A stretch of 64,000 bases of DNA, taken from contig NW_026251720.1 in assembly GCF_025024155.1 (NCBI RefSeq), forward strand, positions 124,001 to 188,000, in the 5' to 3' direction. The notes below the pieces were generated by a model, which saw only the letters and a list, made by a program, of their open reading frames with translations, did no database searches and had not been told where the DNA came from. A program made the position numbers and the translations under genes. The DNA comes from Gamsiella multidivaricata. Lineage: Eukaryota > Mortierellomycota > Mortierellomycetes > Mortierellales > Mortierellaceae. This document shows positions 46,648 through 59,357 of the stretch, piece by piece (the stretch's first letter is position 1; each line of letters begins with the position of its first letter).

Positions 46648-48485
46648 TTATTCATCACCAGTATAGAGTGCCATGGGCTGGTTATTGTACTTGGACACGA
46701 GACCATGGTCCAGAGTGAAGACACTGACTGCACCAGTGTCTGCGCCCACGACCAGATGCTCAAAGGATCTTGACGAAACCATACGAGCGATTGGACCCAT
46801 ATTTGCATCGAACGACCAAATCTCCGCATCCTCAGTCGCTCTTCGAATATCCCACAGCTTGACCGCACCGTCGCCTCCACCCGTCATCAGCATGAGTTGC
46901 GTCGGACCCAGATAGCTTGTAGGCCACCATAGTGCAGAAGTAATGCCCGCATTCGAGTCGTCATCTTCTCCACGGAAATGATGGAACCTATGCAGCGGCG
47001 GTTCCCTGAGGAAGCGACGGTCGAAGACTGCGACCTCATTATGGAGCGAGCAGCTGATGATGTACCGCTCACAGGGGCTGAATTCGACCAGGTTCACGTC
47101 ATCATGGTTTGAGAAGGCTTGCTGGACTACCTTGGCTCGTTCAACATCAAAAACTCGCACGATGCCGTCGCCCTGCTCGTCATCTGCGATGGTTCTGCCA
47201 GAAGTACCGCACACAAGATGTTTTCCTATCAAAAGTTCAAGCGTCCGGTGTCAGTTGCATTGTCTGGGTGTTGGTCCTTGCGCTTTGTCATCGGCGCCCG
47301 CGTTCATTTACCTGTTGACGAAAAGGACAAACAAGAGACACTCCTTGACGTCGGAGCAGAGGCGACATGCCGGAAACCCAAATCCCCAATTGCCACTCTT
47401 GTTAGCGAATTTGCGTCATAAAATGCCACCTAACGTTTCAAGGAAGCCATCAAATAAGTAATTAGAGTTTTTTTGTGAAACCACCCTTTTCTCCATATTT
47501 GCGTTAGTTGTGCGTGTTACCTGTCCCTGCATGCCATCGTTGTTGAGGCCGTTATTTAATCCCTCCAGTCCTGCCGCCAGACAGTCCCAAAAGTGACCAT
47601 AGCCGAAACTGATACTAGAAATACCTCTCCTTCCGCCAGGTACGACCAACGGTCGATTTCTCACTGCCACTTGACCCGTCTCATCCAATGCAGCGATATC
47701 GATAGAACTATTGCGAGGACAAACACAAATAAGAAGGCGTTAGTAAATATATCGATGTTCTGCGTCTGTCTAGCTACTTGTAGAACATACCCATCTGAGG
47801 AGCAGGTGGCGAAAACGTCTTGATGGTAAACAGAGTCCTCCATGATCGCCACTCGATTGATCTTGAATTGACAGTCGCCTTTTTTTATAAATGAGATGAA
47901 GAGAGAAAAAAAACATGAATATGAGTGCCTGTCATCCGGGTATAAAGTAGTGCATTAGGAAATCCTTTCGTCCCAGTCAACTTACTGAACGTGCTGGTAT
48001 GCGCTCCTGTTTCTGCATTCCAGATCTAGCATGAGACACAAAAAAAGCCATCGTGAGCAAGGGCGTGAACACTTATATCTCTCCAAATAATTCATTCCGC
48101 AAAGGCTCGAAACTTGGAAGCACTCTTCTCGATCCATATACCATTGTTCGGCGGTCATCTGCCCCGGAAATGAAGAAATCTTTTGAGTATGAGAGCTTGA
48201 TGTCGTTGACTGTATATGTGAGCTCTGCATATCGCAAGTGCAAAAGAGGTCATTATGTGAGTCAGTTTCACTATCGATTCCACAGTCGGAAGACGCGTCA
48301 ATCAATCATCATGTCTACACACGGACGTACGCTGTTCTGGATCTTCACCCTGCCGCCAGTGTCCATGCAGACGCTTTGTGATGCCCCTCTCGAGGTCGCA
48401 ATGAAGAAGGTTGCCCTGACGGTTGTAGATGTCCTGAGTTGTGACATTGGCGACCGCCAGCTTGAATCTAACGAGACAGACAGAC

Positions 48486-48522
<37 letters not shown>

Positions 48523-50350
48523 GAATAAATACCATTGTCCTGACCGAATATATAAAGTAGCTCTCCACAGCTCATGCCACATACTTACGTTGATTCCTTG
48601 AACGCCATATCTACTACACTCCCGCTGGCGTAGTTAAACGTCGTGGCGCAGTCGTACTGCCCCGTTCTCTTTAAAAGCAGCATGTCCTACAGACATGAAG
48701 ATACTATTAGTTTGCCTGGAATATGACCAAAAACGTTTGTTAATCCGTTCATAACCATCGGCTCCACACTTACTTTGATGACATGTTGTTGCTTTACTCT
48801 CCGTTCCTGCATCCTCAACAGACTGACCATCGATGTCTTACTGTGCAGCGTAGTGAGATCGGGCTCACTGCGGCGTGGTGCTTTGCTGAACTGCCCGATC
48901 GCATATTCAAAGGCTTCGAGGTAAGCTTGCCCAGACTTTTTGTAGCCCGTGAAACGAAAAACCTCACTGACATAGAAGAAAACATTGAGCAACACATCGA
49001 CCGCTCTCATACTTTTGAAGAGTATGTGGATGATAGCATGCGAGAAGCGGTATGGAGCCTACCTTGCAACGGCGTTCCAGTCAACCGGTCTCAACATCCT
49101 CGTGTATTCTTCGACCTGCGAAAAAACCACCTCCATTTCTTCCTGCGTGAATCCCCATGGCACCTTCACTCGTGGCCTGACGAGGTTACTTGAGAGGTTA
49201 GCATGTTGTTTCTTTTGAGCGGCCATCTCGAGCTGATACCTCTATAGCGATTTTGTCGTCGTATCAGCATCAGTATGTCCGATTCAATGTTAATTGCGCC
49301 TTTGATCTGCTTGCTTGCTCAGATAGGCAACTTCTTACCAAGGCACGATCCATTGATGAGCGGTAGGATTTATTCATCAAGTCTATGTAATCGACTTCCG
49401 GTGGGGCCTTCCACTTTCTGTTTGAGGCGATCTATGCGTATCGAAACAAGAAAAATGAGTACCCGAAACGATGCTTTCTAAATGTTATCCTGACTAGCAA
49501 AAGCCAACATGTGCCAACATACCTCCAGTTCGCCGCCAAGCAACGCGTCGGCCTCGTAGTCAAAATCCTCGTCAAATTCTTCCGATTCTGTGTCATCGAT
49601 CCCATGCTGTTGAAGTCCAGGTACATCACTCTCTATGGATTCAGCGTCGTCACTGGTTTCCGGCAAGATGGCTCGTTCCTTTTTAACGCTGTGAGCGGCT
49701 TTCAGCAGAAACTTGAATATATGCGTCTCTTCTGCTCTGTATACTGGCGAACGAAGACGTCCTGCTTCTGCCTCTACGTCGAGCCTTGGTGAGTGCGAAT
49801 GATGCCCGTTCTCCCCTGAGGGACTTGACATGCGCGAGAATCGTCCGTCTTCTGGCTCCATTTTTGGTGAATGAGATGGCTCAGCCGTACGGTTTAGTGG
49901 TGCTTCGTGCAAATGGGATGCCGATGTGGTATCTAGTCCTTCCTCTACTGCCTCCGACTTTGGGGTCGAAAGTGTGGATTCAGCATTGGTTCTTGGCAAA
50001 TTACTCAGTGCTGAAGTGACGACCCCTCTGACCTTATCCATCGTGCCCTGAAAGGTCATTGCTGTGCTGATAACTTCCTTGACCTTTTCCATAGTCCTGT
50101 CATCCCCGTCCGAGAGATCGATGCAGTTGGTGCCGTAGTCGTCAGGGATATCTTCGTCCGAGGAAATCGAGATGACATCTGAGGCGGTATCACGGGCGGT
50201 GTCGCCAAAGGTGGCTTCAGGCCAGATCTTGGTCTTGTTCTGTGCTCTGTTCAAGTCCAAGTCTGATTCCGATTCCGAGTCTGATATGATGACATAGGTC
50301 TCTGGAGCTGAGTGTGCTGAGGATGCTGGGGCTCGGGTCTTGTGCTTCAT
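46648..50350 (-). CDS. WD40-repeat protein with acidic N-terminus, function unknown
   Basis: Not recognised beyond its repeats. Twelve exons (49523..50350, 49339..49431, 49063..49241, 48774..48966, 48589..48686, 48331..48467, 48142..48209, 47986..48025, 47791..47878, 47521..47707, 47312..47429, 46648..47225) keep frame for 868 residues. The N-terminal about 275 residues are acidic and disordered, with two stretches like SUMO-interacting motifs (YVIISDSESESD, DVISISSDED). Residues about 320-400 (VPWGFTQEEMEVVFSQVEEY, then VDWNAVARSEVFRFTGYKK) look like a Myb/SANT helix bundle. The rest is a WD40 propeller: NDIKLSYSKDFFISGADDR, IWNAETGAHTSTF, GDGIVRVFDVERAKVVQQAF, GGGDGAVKLWDIRRA. The combination suggests a nuclear scaffold, by inference. 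The ATG at 50350 is the first in frame. Confidence 0.78.
48481..48518. repeat. (CAGA)/(GA)n microsatellite in WD40 gene intron
   Basis: CAGACAGACA followed by about 14 GA units, inside the intron between the fifth and sixth coding exons of the WD40 gene. Confidence 0.9.
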
Positions 50351-50658
50351 CCTGGTCTCTGTGTCTCCCTTGGCGTCCAAACGAGATGGCCTGCTGGTTC
50401 AAGTTCCTCGATGAGTTGCACAGGATGAGTAAAAGCAAAAATCCCAATGGCGCGTCGATCGGTCCGGTGTTGCTGGAGTTCAGAGCGATGTTGTGAAAAG
50501 GAAGGTTGCCAGCTCTTGTTGGTTAATTGGTTCAATTGGGATAGTTGGGCAGTCACTGATCAAGGTTTTTCAAGAACTGGTGGCACTTCATTCACATAAG
50601 CAGGACGAATTTATTGGCTATATGATATGTACATGTACATGGCGTGCATATGATGAGT
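50351..50658. promoter_or_regulatory. WD40 gene upstream region
   Basis: 308 bp between the WD40 gene start and the adenosine kinase stop on the same strand. No gene or repeat seen. Confidence 0.4.
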
Positions 50659-52155
50659 CTAGTCCAAGTTGAGGTTGGAAGGGTAGGTGGGTCCGACCTG
50701 CTGGATGACCTCGTGAGCGAGGTAGTGACCCTTGGCGACAGCAGTGGCAATGTCAGCGCCCTGGACCAGCTTGGCAACGAAACCACCGCAGAAGGCATCT
50801 CCAGCACCGTTGCAGTCGACAATCTCGTTCTCGGGGATGGCGATGATAGGGTACTCCTGAACAGTGCCATCGGCCTTGACGACGATGGTGTTGTTGACAC
50901 CCTGGGTGAAGACGACGAGGCGCTCGCGCTGGGTGTTGACCTTGGGAAGTTTGGCAATATAGGTGGCAATGGCCTTAATGTCCTTGGGGTCGGGCAAGTT
51001 ATGAGCCAGAGCATAGGCCTCAGCCTCACCCTCGTTACCAAAGACAACGTCCATATAAGGAAGGACCTCATCCAGGACCTTGGTGAAGAACTGGGGGATG
51101 AAGGGCGCAGAGAAGTTCATGGTGAAGATCTTGTTCTCGGCGGCAGCGTGCTTGGCAATCTCGAGAATACCCTCGGGGGTGACAGTGAGGAAGAAGCCTT
51201 CGACGTAGTAGACGCGGGCGCCCTTGACCAAGTTCCAAACGCGGTCGCTACGGACATGGTCAACAGTCAGCTTCTCGGCAGCAGACAGCTTGGTGACGAG
51301 GGAGCGGTCGTGGCCCGAGATCAGGGCAGCGCAGGTGCCAGTAGGGAGATCACCGGGGATGGTCACGTACTCGGTGGTGAGACCATCAACGGTAGCAGCA
51401 GCAACGAGCTGGTCGCGGAAAACGTCCTGGGCAGTGGCCCCGACATAGACGACCGACTTTGGGGGCAAGAGACGCTGGGCACCGCGAGCGGTGTTCTGAC
51501 TGGCGCCGCCAGCGACGTAGACGACATCCTTGAAATCGATAATCTCCTCATAGCTTTGTTAATGGATATGTACAGATCGAAGGGTCATTCCGTGTTAGTG
51601 GATCATTGTAGAGTGCCCTTTTTATCGCTCTTGCTGCTCTGCTAATGATTCTCGACCCCATTGCGTCGTTCGTTGTCCTTGATAGTCCCTGATCCTTCTG
51701 ATGCTCCCGGTTCCCCAATTGTGCTGGCATGTTATTTACAGAAGTGTGTTTTGAGGGAATGGTTATGTCCTGCAGTTCGGATCTGCTCTGCTTGGCACTG
51801 CTCTGCTTTGCTCTGCTCTGCTCTGCACTGCTCTGCTCTGCTCTACTCTGTTCTGTTGTGCAGTGATCTGCTCTGATTCGTCCAGTGCTGCAGCAGCAGA
51901 TTAGGAGATTTCCAGCAAAGAAGAGGACATCACTTACAGCGAGAGATGGGACTCGTCGGCGAGAATAGCATCGTTTGACTTGAGGTTGTACCTGTATACG
52001 AGGAGCGGGTAAAGGGAGTTAGTTTTCTGCTTTGGAGACGTGTTGTGGTTCGGACACGCTTGTTCGCGTTACCTGGCGAGGAGGGCCTCGTCAGCCTTGA
52101 CCTGGATGTCGAGCAGGGGGTTGCCCATGCAGAAGAGGGGGTAGGAGTGCGTCAT
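50659..52155 (-). CDS. ADO1: adenosine kinase
   Basis: PfkB/ribokinase-family enzyme that phosphorylates adenosine to AMP, salvaging adenosine released by the methylation cycle. Exons 52073..52155, 51938..51991 and 50659..51553 give 343 residues, as in yeast Ado1 (340). Visible features are the N-terminal MGNPLLDIQV, the substrate-binding VVYVAGGASQNTARGAQRLL, TGTCAALI, the FNEGEAEAYA-type VVFGNEGEAEAYALAH and the PfkB signature DCNGAGDAFCGGFVAKL with catalytic Asp at about 298. The second exon is only 54 nt. The second intron (51554..51937) carries a TGCTC pentamer array. Confidence 0.95.
51783..51855. repeat. TGCTC pentanucleotide array in adenosine kinase intron 2
   Basis: About 14 imperfect TGCTC units (variants TGCTT, TGCAC, TACTC). 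It is the same pentamer and plus-strand orientation as the short array at 28581-28606. Confidence 0.85.
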
Positions 52156-53995
52156 GACTGGCTGGTGCTGCTGCCGAAAGAAGAACGGGATGGGGTGGAG
52201 GAAAGAGAGGGAGAAGGGAGGTGGGTGAGGGTGTGTGTGAGAACAATCAATTCGATGGGGCTGAAAACGAAAACAGACCTTTCGCATATGACAGCCTACA
52301 TGGCCTGTACACATACACAGCTGGGGGACCTCTCTCCCGGTGCGGTGACGTGGGGGAGTGGGGGAGATGTCCCCACCTCGGGAAAAAGAGAGCGCGAGAT
52401 AACCTTTCCTATCTCTCTGCTCACTGTCTTCTTTCCTCGCTCTCCTCGCTCCTCGCTCTCCTCGCTCTCCTCGCTCTCCTCTCTTGTGTCTCGTTTCTCT
52501 CTCTCTCCCTCTTTCCCTTCTCCCCCGTCAGAACCATCTCGATGTCGTGAGATCTACAAATCGCATAGACTGCATGCTACAGCCCGCAGTGGGAGACCAC
52601 AAGTCCTGATGGAATCCGTCCGTTGCTACTGATGGTCTTCTCTCTATCTAGATCATGCCGGAAAAACGTATATTTTCGATGGTGCAAGAGAAAGCGAGGG
52701 CGCTATATCATCGGATACAACAAACGCGTAGACAACAGCGCGTAGTCTACTTGATAGCTTGATTGTATGATTGTTTTTAGAAATCTGTTTCAGGTACATT
52801 ATTCTCCAAGAGAGCACACATGTGCCGTTGTGTTGCAATTGGACAAAAGGAGTAAGCAAAGGCGAGCCAAATGCTTTCGCCACGAATGACGGCGCCAAGA
52901 GTGAAAAACCAGCCAGCCCGCACAGAGTTATATGAAATGCAGCACACATAATCGAATGGAATGCTTAAAGAAACATTAAAGTACGACAGCAGTTGTACTT
53001 CAGAGACGGACCAGCAGAGAAAGAGGCATATACAGGAAAGAGTCTGCGGCCTGAAGTGAAAGAGAGTAGAGCGTTCACTTTGCCGTCCTCTTCAGAAGGG
53101 GACAATTGAGAGAAGGCCCCTCCTGCGAGGGCCTGGGTGGCCCTTTAATCGCCCTTCTGGTTATTTTTTTCTTTTTCGTTCGCTTTGAAGCAATGGTCGA
53201 GAGCAGGCAGAGGAAATAAAAGAAGGTTTTCACCAAGAAGACGATTGTTTTGATGCCATTGGTGTCGAGTTGGTGGATTGGTGGATTGGTGTGTAAATAT
53301 CCCTTGTAAGGGCTATTTACACAAGGTTTTTCATTGAACATTTGCCCAAGGTTGGGTTAAAAAAAAAAAGGCAAAGGGGGGGACAACATGACAAAGATGC
53401 CTTAGGACTTTCGTCCTTCTTTTCTCCATCCTATGCCCCCCCCCCCCCCCAAACTGCTCTCTTATTTATTTCGGTAAGTGCCGTTTTTTTCAAGCGGATT
53501 GAGTCTCCTCACTTTTTGGGTGTGCTGAGCCGTACTCCTACATCCGCCCAGCGTCCCTGGGTCTCCATCATCTCTTCTTCATCTCCATCCCCCCTCCGCC
53601 TTTCTCATCCTTCTCTCTCTCTCTCTCTCCCTCTCCGCGTCTCCATCCGCTTACCTCCCGCTCATATCCTACACAATCTCCACATTCTACGTTTTATCAC
53701 ACCCCCCACACATCGCACAGGGGAACATTTTACTACCGTATCGACCAACAGCTGCTGTCCTTCCCCCACAAACAACCACGCTCACGTCTCCCTCCGTCCT
53801 CCCTCACAAGACGCCGTTGTCTAAACGCGCCATAGATTCACGCTAGAATTCGTTCGGACATTTCTCACTCACTTGACGATAACCTTAGCACACACAGCGC
53901 TCATACTCTTTCAAGAACACTGGTACAGAGCCATTAGCAGCCATTGACACCTATTGACAACCGCTGAAGACCATTAATACGGCGCAAGAGCAACA
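52156..53995. promoter_or_regulatory. divergent upstream region of adenosine kinase and RasGEF-B
   Basis: 1.84 kb between outward-facing genes. Contains a CTCGCTCTC-type repeat (about 52436-52482), a run of about 17 C (53436-53452) and a CT-rich leader before RasGEF-B. Several open frames (for example 53342..53824 plus and 52653..52949 minus) have low-complexity composition and no recognisable domain, so none is called. Confidence 0.45.
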
Positions 53996-56900
53996 ATGGT
54001 TTCGGAGAGTCTCGACATACAGGTCCTCGTGAGGGCGCTGTACGACTTTGACTCGGAGGACGCGACCAATTTGACGTTCAAGAAGGATGATGTGATTCAA
54101 GTCCTGGCTCAGCTGGAGTCGGGTTGGTGGGCTGGCTACTGCCAAGGTCGGCAAGGCTGGTTCCCCTCGAATTATGTGGAGGTCTTGGGCGAAGACGACC
54201 TTGACAGCCAGGACGAAGATGACGAGGAGTATGCAGAGGGAGACGATCTCGATGTAAGTATCTTCCCATGCCCTGTCTCTGGACTTTATTAATTGAGTGC
54301 GTAGAGCTAGCTGCCGTCTAGCATAGCCCGGAGAATCAGCTCTGCTGAGAGGCTATTTCGACAAGTCTAGGCCAAAGCAGAGGACAGTTGATACAGGAGA
54401 GTGCACAATGCAGGGAGGGTTCACAATACTGCAGGCAGCTTCAGGGGTCTACGCCCAAAGGCTATGCGTTCTGCGACGCAATTGCTGGGCCATATTTCAG
54501 CACAGGACCATGAAAAAATCAACCGATGTCCAAGGGCAGAAGCGACGGCTAAAATCTTACCGTAAGATATGCGTAGAGTTGACCAATACCTTTTTGATTG
54601 TTTCTGAATATCCTCTGATAGAGCGCCGATGATCTCTGGCTACCTCAAACAACGCCTGATGGGCAGGTCTTTTATTATAACCAAAGGACACAGGAATCAA
54701 GTTGGACCATTCCAGAGTCGGAGGATCAGGCAAGCATGGGGACAGCAGCCACTGGTGACCAAGAGGGATCAGGCAAGTACAATTTGGCATCTTGGGGATT
54801 CGACAGTTCATGATACAGGAGTCAGTAACACTGGCCCTTAGCATGCTTCCAGAAGACACACATCATGGGCAGGGGCTTCAGAACGGCATAAAGAAAACGA
54901 TAACTGCGAAGTCCTCACGACCCCGACTTTATTCTCGCTAGCTGGTGATGTTGAGATGCCATATGCGTGTATCACGACTCGTTCGAAAAAAGCATTTGGA
55001 TATCCCTTTTGTCTTCGCTGCAATATTTGTTTCTGCCGATTTATGCAAAGAGCTGTAGGAGAGACTTTTAAGGTGCAATGTACTTATTGTACTCTTTTCT
55101 TTTTTCTTTTCTCCGCCCTTGCCCCCTTTTTGATATAGGCAAGGCAGGATGGTCGGTGCGCGAGTCGACTTCAAACGGGAATGGCTGGTACAATTCAGAA
55201 GCCGAGGACGAGGATCAGGACGCAGGCCAGGAAATACAGGAGGGCCAAGATGAAGACGATGATGGCCGTCTCTCTGTATCATCCAGTAACCATCACAACG
55301 CCAATAACCTGAAGGTATGTTCTAGGGTCGGGAAAAAAAAAAACCCCCCCTCCTCCTCGCGCTGCTTCTTGTTGGCCATGGCATTTCCATCGGTGCCCTT
55401 GCCGCGCGCAGCCTGTCGACCAGCGCTCTCGCGGCTTGTCTGCCACGCAACCTTATCGGTCTCACTCACCTGATCATCTCGCGCTGTCGAGGATCTTTTT
55501 TTTGTGTGCTCTGTACGCGGATCTGTATCCAGCCAATCAGAGCACCGTTGCCGCATTTGAAACATATAAACAACGCCCTAATATGCCCCGGCTCCCTTGA
55601 TCAATAGGACGCGTCCGAAGCACAGACCCTGGCGGCTGTCAGGAAACCATCGGGACTCGCCCCAACGCCACAGGAGTCCGTCGAGGGACTGCCTCCACTG
55701 CCGCTTTTGCCCAACCCTTTCGATCCTGAGCCCACCTGGACCTCGCTCGCCGAACACACTGCCGCCGCGGTCCAGAACTTGGTCTCCTCAGCCGAAAACG
55801 GCTACAAGCCCTACTATCTCATCCAATCCTCAATCGTCGTCGAGGCTATCCGCGTCATGCTCTACGCCTCAGGAACTGTCGACAAAGATGCTGCAATCAT
55901 GCGTCAGCACCGTGGTCTCAAAATGCACCATCGCCAGATCATGGCCGCCCTTTCAAAGCTCGTGCTCTCGGCAAAAATGGCATCTGGTGTCTGGCCTGCA
56001 TCTGACGCCGTGGCCAAACTGCTGGCTGATGCTCGCGAAGTCGGCATTGCGGCTCAGAACTATGTGACGACGGCAATGGCAGCCAACATCACAGTTCACC
56101 AGGTGGATGCGCGGCTTGTCACTGACGTCAAGAGCCCGCTCAAGGAGAAGGCCGAGTCTCTGTCGCTAAACAGGGCGCTTTCGAACGGGTCCGGAAAAGG
56201 CGACCCCAGTTCCAACGACCGCAAGGTATTTGGATCGCAGATGAGCACCCAAAGCATTCTTAGTCAGTTGGATTACTACTCCAAGAGCGCTTCCAAGGCT
56301 GTATCTGTCCTGGCGATGCAAATTGAAAAGTTGATCGAGAGTCCATCGCTTTCTCTCCGCAGCAGCGGCATTATCGGTATCTCGGCTACGAACCCAGTCA
56401 TGAACTCGTCCCAGTCCGCGCAGCTGGTGACCCAGGCCCGGCAAACAGTCTCCCAGCTAGGCTCACTTCTAACCTTGGTCACAGACTTTAGTTCCTCTAC
56501 CCTTGCTGAGCAACCCCGTATCCCAGAGAAGTTATTTATGGATGTCAAGAACTCTAAACAAGCTCTGCATAGGAGCACCGCCTCATTGGTCATAGCCATT
56601 CAGTCTGCAACTGATCTCTTGGCTGTTGGTCAAACTCTGGAACTGGCCCTCGCCACAACCCTGTCAACAGACCAAGCAGCACAGAGTCTCGCGCAAGCAA
56701 CGCGTGTCTTGATCCAAGAGAAAGAGATAGCTGAGGCAAACGTGCCCCTGAACAGGGCATCAACTGATCTTTATGGAGGCGGAAGAAAACCATCGTTGGC
56801 GCCACAACCGGACGGCAACTACAATTATGATCACGATTCTGATATTGAACCGGAGCTATCTATTCGTAACAGCAACGCTCGCTCGGATGTGACCTCACAA

Positions 56901-58693
56901 CGTACGCGCGTGGGATCCCAGCCATCCATCTTCAGTGGTACTTCAGGAACACAGACTCCCGCAGGCACAGAATATTCGGGACGTGCCCCACAAGGTGGCT
57001 ACCCGTTCCCTCCGTCAGCTTCCTTGGAAGGCAACATCCATGGAAATGGCTCTAACTTTGCGAACAGTAGTGTTCCAGGACGGTACGATCTTCGTGGCGA
57101 TAAGTTGAAGAAGATTCTTGGGGACGATGCACCAACGCGCCCTTCGGCACAGACATGGTTTTTAGACTATGATTACCAGCGGGATGACCTCATTTTGAAT
57201 GCTGAGGGTCAGGTCAAAGGAGGAACGCTTCCAGCATTGATTGAGCGGTTGACACTGCACGATGGACTCGACTCGAATTTTATTGCAACTTTCTTGCTCT
57301 CGTACCGCTCTTTTACGACAACCAAGGAGCTGTTCCAACACCTTTTCCTCCGATTTACAATTCAATCACCTGCAGGTCTGGATGCGGAGGAGCTGGAGAT
57401 CTGGACTGAGAAGAAGTTGACGCCTATCCGTCTGCGTGTCTTCAACATTATTAAGTCATGGCTCGAGAATTACTACCTTGAGGACGAGGTCGATGACAAG
57501 GAAGCGCTTTCGATGATCAAAGACTTTTCGGGATCGACGGCGATGAAGGATACGATGAGCTTTGCGGCTGTGCAGCTCATTAAATTGGTCGAGAAGCGCG
57601 AGCAATCCGATGGAGCGTTCCGTAAGATGGTGCTGAATTTGACAACTCAGGCACCCCAGCCAATCACACCTCGCAACCTGAAGAAGATCAAGTTCTTGGA
57701 AATCGACCCACTAGAATTCGCACGCCAGTTGACGATCATGGAGGCTGCTGTGTACAACAAAATTCGTCCTGTGGAGTGTCTGGCCAAGGCTTGGACAAGC
57801 GATGATCCCGAGGTGGCCGCTAAGGCCGTGAACATCAAGAAGATGATTGAGACCAGCAACCTTTTGTCCAACTGGATCAACGAGCTGGTCTTGAGCGAGA
57901 AGGAGATCAGGAAGCGTGTCCTGGTGATCCGCCACCTTGTTCTGATTGCAGAGGTAACAAAGAGATGTCTCGGACTAAGCTAGCACGATATGCCTGGACT
58001 ACTCTCATCGACGCGTGCGTGCTAACGATGGTACTTTTCTCGCCTTTTATATATATAGAAACTGCGGCAACTCAACAACTTCTCTGTGCTCTCAGCAGCA
58101 ATGGCAGCCCTGTCGCTGTCGCCAATCCATCGTCTGAAGCGGACATGGGAGCAGGTTCCTCAGCGGACCATCACGTCGTTCATGGAGCTCCAGACATTGA
58201 TGGGCGTGGCCAAGAACTGGGCCGAGTATAGAGAGGAGCTGCACTCGGCTAATCCACCATGCGTGCCCTTCGTTGGCATGTATCTGACGGACCTGGTGAT
58301 GATCCAGGACGGCAACAGCGACTTTTTAAAAAAATCGAACCACCTCATCAACTTTTACAAGCGTGTTAAGACCGCGGAGGTGATTCGTGAGATCCAGCAG
58401 TATCAGTCTGTTCCTTATTGTTTGACACCTGTGCCTGAGATCCAGGCATTCATCCGCCGCGGTATGGACGGCACAAAGTCGGTCGCGGATTTGTATGACA
58501 TGAGTCTTGCGTTGGAGCCTCGGTAAGTCGTTCACTGCTGTTTGCAAGAGCAACATGAGCGTATTTTCGTAGCCAAATCAGGCGAACTCACCAAGTCGCT
58601 CCTACGGTTTTTTTTTTTTTTTTTTTTTATACTCTCAGTGAGCGCGGAGACGAAAAGATTGCTCGTATGCTGACAGAGTCCGGCATGTTGTAA
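53996..58693 (+). CDS. RasGEF-B: SH3-WW-RasGEF exchange factor (Cdc25 type)
   Basis: Second Ras exchange factor, paralogue of RasGEF-A. Exons 53996..54253, 54622..54772, 55139..55314, 55608..57953, 58059..58522 and 58639..58693 give 1149 residues. SH3 starts almost at the N-terminus (VLVRALYDFDSEDATNLTFK ... GWWAGYCQGRQGWFPSNYVEV). WW is at about 90-117 (LWLPQTTPDGQVFYYNQRTQ ... SWTIP). An acidic linker, the helical middle (TVDKDAAIMRQHRGLKMHHR), RasGEF N-domain (GGTLPALIERLTLHDGLDSN) and catalytic domain (IDPLEFARQLTIMEAAVYNK; NPPCVPFVGMYLTDLVMIQD) follow. The last two exons have the same lengths (464 and 55 nt) as in RasGEF-A. It lacks RasGEF-A's Gln/His-rich start. Intron 2 begins with GC (TCAG|GCAAGT at 54773), the only choice that keeps phase. 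Confidence 0.9.
58609..58628. repeat. 20-nt T run in RasGEF-B last intron
   Basis: Uninterrupted T run about 10 nt before the CTCTCAG acceptor of the terminal 55-nt exon; polypyrimidine tract. RasGEF-A's last intron also has an extreme T-rich tract at the matching place. Confidence 0.85.
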
Positions 58694-59357
58694 ACAGGGG
58701 ACGACTTGTTAGGAAATCCCAACCTATTTATTTTCTCGTTGCTTTTTATTTCTTCATACCCTCCATCGTGTGCTCTGCCTCTCTCTATTCTTTTTTCTTC
58801 ATCTTTCTTTTTCCCTTTATCGGCTTTCGCCGTTGTTTCCTGTCTGCTTCTGATTTTCTGGATATCGAGTGCCCGTAGCTTTGCGTTTGCTTTTAGTCTT
58901 TCTCAATACACCTTTAACTAATAACCAAGTTTGATATCGTGTCGCATGGTTGTATTAATTGAAGACGCTTGATGTCGCATTACATCGCGTTGCATGTCCG
59001 CTTTGCGCTTTCCTCCACTGCTCTCTTGCGAGCAAGTGGAGACGTGGAATTGTGGCGCAGCCAAAGAACTACCTGATTCTGGAGCAGGCATCACACCGCA
59101 CTTTCTTCTTCGTTCCTTCTCTTTACTGCCGCCCCTGCCATAGATATTCCTCAGCCAAAGACGCCTTTTGGTGCCCTCCATTTCCTATCGTGGCGGTAAG
59201 TGAAGGAAACTAGGGACGCAGGAAGACTAAAACAGCAATAAGACACAGTTTGGAAAGGCCCCTTTTGTCCCTCTATACGCCCAAGCCGTCTTCTTGACTC
59301 TCACGCTTGGCACTCAAAAGGTCCACTGCTTTCTATCTCTTGGTCAAGTAGACATAT
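58694..59357. other. RasGEF-B 3' flank and NYN gene promoter
   Basis: 664 bp. The left half is T/C-rich (3' UTR of RasGEF-B); the right half is the presumed promoter and leader of the NYN-domain gene. No gene seen. Confidence 0.4.

Noticed and set aside
50644..51645. 333-codon plus-strand frame opposite adenosine kinase
   Set aside because: Antisense shadow of a GC-rich, codon-biased enzyme gene; the minus strand carries the conserved PfkB signature.
53342..53824. 160-codon plus-strand frame upstream of RasGEF-B
   Set aside because: CT-rich leader-like sequence coding mostly Ser/Pro/Leu; no conserved feature and homopolymer tracts inside.
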